This document shows, piece by piece, positions 42,961-52,921 of a DNA stretch of 64,000 nucleotides. The translations under genes and the position numbers were made by a program. The notes under the pieces are model-generated. The model was not told the origin of the DNA. It saw nothing but the letters and a program-made list of their open reading frames with translations, and did not search any database. This DNA is from Tetracentron sinense (Eukaryota; Streptophyta; Magnoliopsida; Trochodendrales; Trochodendraceae). Every line of letters begins with the position of its first letter. Position 1 is the first letter of the stretch. The stretch lies in contig CM026562.1 of NCBI GenBank assembly GCA_015143295.1, positions 16,892,041 through 16,956,040 of the forward strand. The letters are read 5' to 3'.

Positions 42961-45304
42961 TGTAGCACCCCGGACTTTTCTATACTTAATGAATACCGTT
43001 TTCGTAGCTAATTGGCCTTCCTCGTAGTCTAATTAATAAATAAAAGAGAAATCTGAAATTTTGAAATATCAGAAATGTTCATTTTCGAAAGACGAACCCA
43101 ACGCAAGTTGAATCATCGAAATCCAACGAGCGAATCAAAAGATATGGTCAAAACAGTCCAGACCTACAGAGCATCGATCGCTAGGTCCAGTCAGCGATCG
43201 ATCGGTCCAAAACCGATCGATCGGTAGCTATTGCACGGTCAAAGATTTTGTATGGGGAAATTTTCCAGAGAGTAGTTTTTTGACCGGTCGTTCGGTCAGA
43301 GTACCGATCGCTCGGTAGGCAACCGATCGATCGGTCATAACCACTAATCGCTCGGTCCCCGTGTTTTGCAGAAAATTTTGTAAGGGCATTTTCGTCTTTT
43401 TGGCGTTGAACCCTTTCTTCCTAAGGCTTGCCCGAGCCTTTAGGGCTTCATTCACATACTTAGAGGATTTTGAGAGTTAGGGAGAGAGGAGAAGGAGACT
43501 CTAACCTAGGGTTTCGTTTTGAGGAGGAATCGAAGGGGGTTAAAGAACCCTAGATCCCCCAGCTCGTTTGGCTTCGATTTCAAGGCTCAAGCTAGGGCAG
43601 CATTCTCCAAGGAAATTCAAGAGGGATTTCTTCCCCAAACCAAGTCTCCCTCAAGGAAAGGTTCCCCCTTTCAAGTTGGAGCTCAAATCAAGGTTCCTAC
43701 CAAGATCAAGCCTTGATCTAAAGTTAGTACACCCTACTAACTTTCCCTAGCGATAATCTAGGCTTTTTATGTGAAATGTGATTCATGTTAGTAGGTTTCC
43801 TTCCTTGTAAAATGTATCATTCTAATAATTATAAACAAGAAAAGGAAAAAGGATATGGATGTGTGGATGGGAGATTGATTGAGGCGATGGGATGCCGAAT
43901 GTATGATGTGTGGTATGTGTGGTTTGTGTAATGGAAAAATGGAGGATGGGCATTTTACCAATAATGAACTCAGTTTGATTATTGGATGGAAAATATGCAC
44001 TAAAAATAAGAAGATGAACTATGGAGGAACATTGCATGTGATGTGTTTGACAAAATGCCTAAACTATGAAATAATGATTTGAAGGAAGAAAAAGGGAAAT
44101 AGGCTTTATACATGTATTCTCATGAATGATGAACGGATTTAAATACCATGTTGACTAATCAAATTCTCATATGCATATATTGTGAATTGAATGGTGATGT
44201 TATATCTCTCTTATTATCCTTATTCCATGATTGTCACGATTGACACGTACACGAGCACGCATGATAGCATGAACCGAGATTTCAAGAGCATATGCATATA
44301 ATAACCAACAAGAAAATATTGCATGTCAAGGAGGTTGGTAGCCCAGGGACATTCGGGTACTAGCCTTTGGCTCCCAAGAAAACCCCTAAAACACATATTG
44401 TCAAGGAGGTTGGTAGCCCAGGGAAATTCGGGTACTAGCCTCTGGCTCACAAGAAAACTAAACAAGTAATAAAAATCACATATTGTCAAGGAGGTTGGTA
44501 GCCCAGAGACATTTGGGGACTAGCCTCTGGCTCACAAGAAAACCATGTATCAAGGAGGTTGGCAGCCCAGGGAGATTCGGGTGCTAGCCTCTGGCTCACA
44601 AGTTACAAGATGCAAGTTTACAAGATGATGACAAGGCATTCATGCATGCACGATACATGGAAACGGGTTTTCAAGCATGAGTTTTATCGGCGTTTTTGCA
44701 TTCATGCACATCAAGATGATAATATTGCTCCATGTTTAATATTGTCTAATTCTATGATTTTACTATTGCTTGGAATTGATGATTGGTATTGTACTACTGC
44801 TTGTATGTTTGTTATTGTTATGGATAGCTAGTAGCTTGTACTCGCTGAGTATTCCATGCTCAGCTGTACTTTCATGTCGGTAGGTACTGAGGGAGCCCTC
44901 GACTCAGAGCCTTGGGTCGAGGAAGAGTATATCGAGGAGAGAGAGCCGTCTATCCCACTACAGTCTCAGGCGGACCGAGACCTTGACGTGTGGTCATACC
45001 TCGACTACTGTTGAGGGGAGAGTACGAGATGGTCTTTTATGTATTTTGACATTTTGATAGGTGGGTCTGTCCACCTTAGACTTAGATATGTTTAGTATAT
45101 ATATTAACTTGAAATACTATTTTGAAAATCTTAGAAGAAAAGAAAAAGTTAGTTTACGCTTCCGCATCTATGTTTAGCTTCCGCGCTCTGATGATCATTG
45201 TTTAGTACTGTAATTATCTTATTCATTACAGGATGGTTTGGCAGGTACGTATAGTCACACCTAAAGTATCCCTAAACTCCTAGGGGGTATTTTGGGGCGC
45301 GACA
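42961..45304 (+). repeat. 5' LTR of Gypsy-G
   Basis: 2,344 bp, TGTAGCACCCCGG...GGGGCGCGACA. Palindromes of ACCGATCGATCGGT type occur at 43,172-43,357, hairpin minisatellite units at 44,328-44,603 and the GCTGAG...CTCAGC repeat at 44,844-44,864. Near 43,590 it lacks a short stretch that is present in the 3' LTR at about 53,549-53,576. Near the end, ATTACAG-GATGGTTTGGCAG-GTACGTA looks like a 13-nt exon between splice signals (45,232-45,244). Confidence 0.95.
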
Positions 45305-45308
45305 GAGG

Positions 45309-45322
45309 TGGTATCAGAGCTC
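45309..45322 (+). other. Primer-binding site of Gypsy-G
   Basis: TGGTATCAGAGCTC starts four bases after the 5' LTR; it is of the initiator tRNA-Met type. Confidence 0.9.
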
Positions 45323-45640
45323 TAGGCATTAGAATCCCTAGGGTCGCTTAGTACTAGATACCATAATCGAACAAGGCATTAGGTGTGAGGAAAGAGTTTT
45401 ATTCCAAGTATGGACTAACAAGTTAGTCCTAGTCAAATGGGTTGAATCTCAACCAAACTTAGATTCCTACGCTAGGAACACGGATTGTATGTTTGATGTT
45501 GTGTTGTATACCATGTGTGCATTAATTGTATTGTGCTTATTAAATATGCTTGATGAATATGTATTGAGTGAATTGCAAAATTTGTACTAAGTGCATATCC
45601 AAGTTAGACTCATGTTGTATTGTCGTTCTCAGGAGAAATC

Positions 45641-46877
45641 ATGAGACGCAATACCCGGGGTCGCGGGTACAACACGAGGGGCAATGGAGGTGATGCTCCA
45701 TCGGGTGATGACCAACCCGATTTTGCCCAAGCTTTTGCCTCAATAGCCGAGACTTTGGCTATGCTAGCAGCAAGGCAACCGGCTACTCCGCCTAATGTCG
45801 CGCTTATACCAGCTCCTCCTAACCGAGCCTAAGCCGGGATAGAAGCTTTCCGAAGGATGAGGCCTCCAACATTTTGTGGGAGTATCGACCCGCTTGTTGC
45901 CGAAGGATGGGTTCGGCAATTAGAAAAGATATTCTCCGTATTGGCGCCTACGGAGGCGGAAAGGGTTACTTGGGCCGCATTTATGCTTGAAGGTGAGGCC
46001 GATCATTGGTGGAAGTCTGCACTTCGGACCCGAGAGTTGACCCGACAAGGTCAAGACTGGACTTGGGAGGAATTCTTCGATGTTTACAACCAGAAGTACT
46101 TCCCGGTCGAGATGAAAGAGAAGGTGGAAGTTGAGTTTATTACCTTGGAGCAAGGTAATATGTCAATAGCCGCTTATGAGGCTAAGTTTTCGGAGCTATC
46201 TCGATTTGCTCCACATATGATAGCGATCGAGGCTATGAAAGCCCAAAAATTTGAGAGGGGGTTGAAGGCCTACCTCAAGGACCGAGTCTCAATGTTTAGA
46301 CATAAGACATATTCAGAAGTAGTGGACAAGGCACTGTTGGCCGAGTCGAACTCCGAGGAGTTCTTCAAGAGAAGAGGAATGGAGAAGGGACAGTCGAGTA
46401 GTTCGGGGGACAAAAGAGCAAGGACTACCTTGTATCAGTCCGTAGGGCCGGCTCAGTCACAGAAGATATATTCGGCACCACAGGCTCCCCGCCCTTTTGC
46501 TCCACTGGCTTTTCACCCGGCTTTTGCCCAGACTTCTCGCCCTGCAGTGACACAGGCTACGGGATGTGCTCCTCCCACCTATTTGCACGATATATGCACC
46601 CTTTGTGGAAGGAGGCATCCAGCAGGAGAATGCCGAAGGGTTACTGGAAAATGCTTCCATTGTGGTGACCATGGCCACATGGTTAGAGATTGTCCCCGAC
46701 GTCAAGTGCCAGTTCAGTCTTCAGGGAGCAGACCCCCGATGAGGCAGACATCTCAGCCGAGCTCTTCTCAGGCTTCGAGGGCCTCACAGTCTACACAGCC
46801 TCCTCGCCCAGCCACCCAGGGTTGAGTTTTTGCTCTATCGGAGAGAGACGCACGTGCATCCGACGATGTCGTGCAAG
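45641..46877 (+). pseudogene. gag: Gypsy-G gag (two nonsense codons)
   Basis: The start ATG is at 45,641 (MRRNTRGRGYNTRG), matching the Gypsy-E start. Retrotrans_gag motifs are LEGEADHWWKSALRTR and MSIAAYEAKFSELSRF; the zinc knuckle CFHCGDHGHMVRDC lies at about 46,651-46,692. TAA at 45,830-45,832 stands where Gypsy-E has CAA. TGA at 46,823-46,825 is followed by coding-like VFALSERDARASDDVV, so it is probably also a mutation. The frame then meets a putative 5' splice site after VVQ. Confidence 0.92.
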
Positions 46878-47009
46878 GTACGTAAAAATCCTAGAGTTTA
46901 AGTTGTGTAAGATTTCTATGGTTGATTTTGTGACTATTATTAGGGGTTACCTATGTATGATGCCTGTTACTATTTGAAATCTACTGATATTAGTTACTTA
47001 ATTGCACAG
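46878..47009 (+). other. Putative spliceosomal intron between gag and protease
   Basis: AAG|GTACGTAAA opens and TTGCACAG|G closes a 132-bp stretch. The reading frame is blocked inside (GGT ACG TAA) but joins correctly across it: the split Gly codon lies in the conserved VVxG(A/T)LL block that is continuous in related chromoviruses. In Gypsy-F a matching acceptor TTTCAG|GA occurs at the same codon phase (56,250). AT-richness and a pyrimidine-containing 3' end fit a plant intron. Confidence 0.65.
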
Positions 47010-47142
47010 GCGCTCTATTAGTGAACAAGTGTCTCGCTCGAGTGTTGATAGACACAGGATCTACTCACTCTTTTGTCTCACCAAGTTTTACAAAGGGCTT
47101 TTTGAATGAGGCTACTCCGTTGGAGCGGGAGTTGACCATTTC
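47010..47142 (+). pseudogene. pol: Gypsy-G protease, first part
   Basis: Encodes ALLVNKCLARVLIDTGSTHSFVSPSF with the aspartic protease site DTGS, then the start of the next block, ending at ELTI where the solo LTR inserted (TSD ATTTC). The frame continues at 49,633 with [13 protein letters not shown]. Confidence 0.9.
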
Positions 47143-49627
47143 TGTAGCACCCCGGACTTTTCCAACTTTAATGAATAGCATTTTCGTTACCAATTGGCCT
47201 TCCTCATAGTATAATTAATAAATAAGGGAGAAATCAGAAATTATGAAATGTCAAAAATGTCCATTTTCGAAAGACGAATCCAACGCAAGTTGAATCGTCA
47301 AAATCGGACGAACGAGTCAAAAGATATGGTCAAAATAGTGGAACCTGCAGAGCACCGATCGATTGGTCCTCATCAGCGATCGATCGGTCCAAAACCGATC
47401 GATCGGTGGCTATCGACTGGTCAGAAATTTTATATGGGGAAATTTTCCAGAGAGCATGTTTTTGACCGGTCGATCGGTCAATAACACCGATCGCTCGGTA
47501 AGCAACCGATCGATCGGTCATAAGCACCGATCGCTCGGTCTATCGAGTTTTGCAGAATTTTTAGTAAGGGCGTTTTCATCTTTTGGGTGTTAACCCTTAC
47601 CCATAAGGGCTTGCCCGAGCCTTTAGGGCTTCATTCACCTCACTTAGAAGGTTTTGAGAGAGAAGAAGAGAAGAGAAGGGGGATTTACATCTAGGGTTTT
47701 CCACTTGAGAGAATCAAGGGTTTTAGAACCCTAGAACCGTTCTAAAGGCTTGGATTCTCCAAATCCAACCTCAAGCTCGTGTGGAGTATCTCTTCCAAGC
47801 TAGGGCAGCGTTTCTACATCATCCTCAAGGATTTTTCTTTCCCTTTTCAAGGTTAGTACACTCTTCCTAGTTACTTTGGTAATAACCTAGGATTTTTCTA
47901 AGTAAATATGTGTTAGATCTTCCCCATTGCTCCCTTGTGTTGGTATATGCTAAATCCCTAAAACATAAACAAGATAATACAAACAAATGGTGGAATGTAT
48001 GAATAGATGAGGAGTGGAGGCGATTGGATGCCATGTTGTGATGTGTTGAATGATGGAAAAAAAATGGTGGAAGGGCATATTACGCATAATGAACACACCA
48101 CAAGTGTTTGATGAAATGTTCGAATGAGAAAATATGAAATAACTAAAGGTAAAAAGGTTGAATACCACATGTTTGATAGAATGCATGAATAAACTAAGAT
48201 TTTGAAGCATGAGTCACATAAATGTTCCCCATTTGGCAAGTTGTATGCATATGTTTATTTCGCTTCTTAAATTCTCATGTGAGTTGGGAATTGTTAAAAT
48301 GCTATATGTCATCATGATTTCACGATTGCTATGCACGAGCACATATGTAGATGGAGGATATTGTCAAGGAGGTTGGTAGCCTAGGATTATATGGGTGCTA
48401 GCCTCTGGCTCATAAGAAATGTATTGCATTGTCAAGGGGGTTGGTAGCCCAGGGATCATGCGGGTACTAACCCCTGGCTCATAAGAAAGGACTCAGAAAT
48501 GTTGCACTGTCAAGGAGGTTGGTAGCCCCGGTTAAGGGTGCTAACCTCTGGCTCATAAGAAAGGAAATGGTATTGTCAAGGAGGTTGGTAGCCCCGGTTA
48601 AGGGTGCTAACCTCTGGCTCATAAGTAAGGTATCGTACTGTCAAGGAGGCTGGTAGCCCAGGGATGTGCGGGTGCTAGCCTCTGGCTCATAAGAAGTGTA
48701 TTGTACTGTCAAGGGGGTTGGTAACCCAGGGATGTGCGGGTGCTAACCCCTGGCTCATAAGAAAGGTATTGTACTGTCAAGGAGGCTGGTAGCCCAGGGA
48801 TGTGCGGGTGCTAGCCTCTGGCTCATAAGAAGTGTATTGTACTGTCAAGGGGGTTGGTAGCCCAGGGATGTGCAGGTGCTAACCCCTGGCTCATAAGAAA
48901 GGTATTGTACTGTCAAGGAGGTTGGTAGCCCAGGGATATGCAGGTGCTAACCTCTGGCTCATAAGAAATATTGTAAAGACAACTCAAAGAGGAATTGTAT
49001 GATGTATAGACATATTTTAGTCTCATAATAATTATGACTTGATAAAATGTTTATGTATGAGGTTGCTAGAAATGATTATGAACTATACTCCTCCCCTTTA
49101 CTTGTATATGATGTTGTTCGTTATTACCATTGTTAGTTAGGGGCTTGTACTCGCTGAGTATTCCATGCTCAGCCGTACTTTCATGTCGGCAGGTACCCGA
49201 GTCCCTCTCGACATTTATGATCCGGGTCCTTGGATAGAGGAGGACTACGGGGAGGAAGAATCGTATGAGGTTCTAGTAGTCGAGCCTCAGGCGGAGGCGA
49301 GAGACTTAGACCACTGGCCCCACGGGGGTGAGTATTGAGCGAGATAGTGTTGGGTCTTATGTATCTTGATATTTTGATAGGTGGGCCTGTCCACCTTAGA
49401 CTTAGACGTGTTTTGTATTTATGTTAACTTGGAATACTACATTTTGGATCACTATAAAGAAAAGAAAATTTTAGTTTTCGCTTCCGCAAATTATGTTTAG
49501 CTTCCGCGCTCTGATTATCATTGTTTAGTACTTTATTTATCTTGTTTACTACAGGATGGTTCGGCAGGTACGAAGTGTCACGCCTAAATTATTCCTAAAC
49601 TCCTAGGGGGTATTTTGGGGCGTGACA
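47143..49627 (+). repeat. Solo Gypsy LTR inside the Gypsy-G protease
   Basis: 2,485 bp, TGTAGCACCCCGG...GGCGTGACA, flanked by ATTTC (47,138-47,142 and 49,628-49,632). Seven or so GATC palindromes lie at 47,353-47,541, and an expanded hairpin minisatellite of nine units lies at 48,363-48,967. Same family as the Gypsy-G LTRs but a different subgroup. No internal element sequence. Confidence 0.95.
48363..48967 (+). repeat. Nine-unit hairpin minisatellite with paired arm changes
   Basis: Nine units of about 65-70 nt, each GTCAAGG(A/G)GG(T/C)TGGTAG...CTA(A/G)CC(T/C)CTGGCTCATAAG. The left arm GGAGGTT, GGGGGTT or GGAGGCT is matched by right arm AACCTC, AACCCC or AGCCTC in eight of nine units; unit 1 has one wobble. 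Units with the different arms alternate along the array. Confidence 0.9.
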
Positions 49628-49632
49628 ATTTC

Positions 49633-52600
49633 AACTCCACTCGGCAAGTCAGTTGATACGGACAAGATACTCAGGGATAGTGTGGTTCAAGTGGGGGAGA
49701 ATGAACTGTTAGCCGATCTCATCGTCCTAGACTTCCGAGACTTGGATTTCGATGTCATCCTAGGGATGGATTGGTTGGCAAACCATCACGGGCATGTTGC
49801 TTGTTTTGAAAAGATGGTGAACTTCAAGCCGGAAGGGGTTAAGCCTTTTCATTTCCGAGGATTAAGAGAGAGGGACATTGCTCGCCTTGCAGCTTTGAGC
49901 ATAGCAAACCCAGAGACACCGAACTCTTTGGCCATTCCGGTTGTGAGCGAGTTCTTAGATGTGTTTCCGGAAGAACTTCCCAGATTATCTCCTGATAGAG
50001 AGATCGAGTTCGCTATAGAGCTTGCTCCGGGGACCGCTCCGATTTCAAGGGCACCATATAGAATGGCCCCTATAGAGCTTGAAGAATTGAAGAAACAGAT
50101 TGAGGAGTTACAACAACTTGGTTTCATCCAATCAAGTGTCTCGCCATGGGGAGCTCCGGTTCTCTTTGTGAAGAAGAAAGACGGGTCAATGAGAATCTGT
50201 ATAGACTACCGTCAGTTGAACAAGGTAACTATCAAGAATTGTTATCCCTTGCCAAGGATAGACGACTTGTTCGACCAACTGAAGGGAGTGAGATTTTTCT
50301 CCAAGATTGATCTTAGATCGGGGTATCATCAGCTAAAGATCAAGTTGGAGGATGTTCCGAAGACGGCTTTCAGGACTCGGTATTGGCATTACGAATTCCT
50401 TGTCATGCCTTTTGGGCTGACGAATGCGCCGGCGGTATTCATGGATTTGATGAACCAGGTGTTCCGATCATACTTGGATCGATGCGTGATTGTGTTCATC
50501 GACGACATTTTGGTGTATTCCCAGACACGGGAAGATCACGCATGAGACCTCCGCCTTGCTCTAGAGATGTTGAGAGAGCATAGGCTATATGCCAAATTGA
50601 GCAAGTATGAATTCTGGTTAGAGAAAGTGGTGTTCCTAGGCCACGTAGTGTCGGCTGAGGGTATTTCTGTAGACCCAGCAAAGATAGAGGCAGTTATGAG
50701 CTGGGAGAGACCCAAGAGCATCACTGAGATACGTAGTTTCCTCGGGTTGGCAGGCTATTACCGAAGATTTGTGGAAGGATTCTCCAGTTTAGCTGCACCT
50801 CTCACTTACTTGACGAGGAAAAATGCCAAGTTCAGTTGGAGTGACAAATGTGAAGTAAGCTTCCAGGAGTTGAAGAAGCGACTCACCACGGCCCCCGTCC
50901 TTACTGTGCCATCCGGACATGGTGGTTATGAAGTGTATAGCGATGCTTCGCACATTGGACTTGGGTGTGTCCTTATACAACACAAGAAAGTCATTGCCTA
51001 TGCATCAAGGCAATTGAAGGAACATGAAAAGAATTACCCCACTCACGACTTAGAGCTCGCCGCGGTTGTGTTTGCATTGAAGATTTGGCGACATTATCTT
51101 TATGGAGAACAATTTGAGGTATTCACAGATCATAAAAGCCTTAAGTATTTATTTTCCCAGAAGGAGCTGAACCTGAGGTAAAGAAGATGGGTAGAATTTT
51201 TGAAAGACTACGAGTGCTCCATTCAATACCACCCGGGCAAAGCGAATGTTGTAGCCGATGGTCTTAGCCGGAAGGCCACTGGACTTTTGGCGCATATGAT
51301 GCTAAAGGAGTGGAGGTTGCTGGAGGATGCATCCAACCTCGACATCAGTTTTAGTCTCCCTACCTTTGGGCCGGTAATGGCTAACATCACAGTTAGGCCT
51401 TTTATGCTGAGCATGATCCAGGAGTTGCAGGAAATGGATGCCGAGCTACTGTCTTGCCGAGACAAGTCAGTTAAGAGTGGCAGCAAGGATTTTGTGGTGA
51501 GGGATGACGGGATTATCACTTTTAAGGGAAGAGTATGTGTTCCAGCCGATGAGAAGCTTAAACGAGAAATATTATACGAGGCTCACCGGTCCAAGTACAC
51601 CGTTCACCCCGGGGGTACCAAAATGTATATGGACTTGAAGAAGCATTTTTGGTGGCGGAACATGAAGCGAGAAATAGCGGAGTATGTGTCTAAATGCTTG
51701 GTGTGCCAACGAATCAAAGCCGAACACAAGAGACCGGCCGGACTTTTACAATCCCTCCCCATTCCCGAGTGGAAATGGGAACATATCTCTATGGACTTCA
51801 TTGTGGGGTTACCGAAGACGGTTAGAAACTTTGATGCTATATGGGTCGTGGTCGACAGACTCACGAAGTCCACCCATTTCTTACCATACCGGACTACATT
51901 CAACTCAAATCAGTTGGCTGCATTGTATATCAAAGAAATAGTTCGATTGCACAGGGTGCCCTTGAGCATTGTCTCGGATCGTGACCAGAGATTTACCTCC
52001 AGGTTTTGGAAAAGCTTTCAGAGTGCCAGGGGTTCCCGGTTGGATTTTAGCACGGCCTTCCATCCATAGACGGATGGGCAAACCAAGCGAGTGAATCAGG
52101 TTATTGAAGACATGCTCCGTGCATGTATGCTAGACTTCAAGGGAAGTTGGGAAGATCACCTACCTTTGGTGGAATTCGCCTACAATAACAGTTATCAGGC
52201 AAGCATACAGATGGCGCCTTTTGAGGCTTTGTATGGGAGGAGTTGCAGATCCCCGTTGTATTGGGATGAAGTTGGGGAAAGGAAGGTGTTGGGCCCCGAA
52301 TTAATTGAACAAACCGCAGATAGAGTCAAGCTTATCCGGGAGAGGTTGAGGACCGCACAAGATAGACAGAAGAGCTACGCCAAGGACCGAAGGAGAGACC
52401 TTGAGTTTCGAGTTGGTGATTTTGTATTTGTTCGGGTTTCACCAACCAAGGGTGTTATGAGATTCGGAAAGAGAGGCAAACTCAGTCCGAGATATGTGGG
52501 CCCGTTCGAGATCATTACTAGAATCGGTCAGGTGGCCTACCGTGTTGCTTTACCCGCTCATATGGCAGCGGTCCATAATGTATTCCATGTCTCTATGCTT

Positions 52601-52831
52601 CAAAAATACATCCTGAACCCTTCCCATGTCATAGAGCTTGACCTAGTGAAAATCCAAGAGGATCTTACACTAGTTGAGTAACCGGTGTAGATCTTGGATA
52701 GGCGAGATCAAGTCTTGTGCAACAAGACCATTCCATTAGTCTTGGTAAGATGGCAACACCATTCAAGGGAGGAAGCTACATGGGAACGAGAAGCCGAAGT
52801 GCGGGAAAAGTATCCTCAGTTATTTGTTTAG
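49633..52831 (+). pseudogene. pol: Gypsy-G pol: protease end, RT, RNase H, integrase, chromodomain (nonsense codons only)
   Basis: All segments stay in one frame. [29 protein letters not shown] near 50,497. RNase [13 protein letters not shown] and FTDHKSLKY. Integrase: zinc region CLVCQRIKAEH, HISMDFIVGLP (Asp), SIVSDRDQRF (Asp), then QTDGQTKRVNQ, where Lys replaces the catalytic Glu. The chromodomain region ends [15 protein letters not shown]...KYPQLFV, with TAG at 52,829-52,831. Stops at 50,543 (TGA), 51,179 (TAA), 52,067 (TAG), 52,679 (TAA) and 52,688 (TAG) each correspond to CGA, CAA or CAG in Gypsy-I. The protein is inactive. Confidence 0.94.
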
Positions 52832-52908
52832 GGCCTTGAAATTCCCTTGTAATTGTTATGGTCTTGTGCATGTATGTATCGTCCAAATTTCGGGGATGAA
52901 ATTTTTGT

Positions 52909-52921
52909 AAGGGGGGGAGAA
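52909..52921 (+). other. Polypurine tract of Gypsy-G
   Basis: AAGGGGGGGAGAA immediately precedes the 3' LTR. Confidence 0.9.

Noticed and set aside
48363-48967. CRISPR-like array of repeats and spacers
   Set aside because: Units of 65-70 nt with no unique spacers, located inside a plant LTR with TSD; no cas genes.
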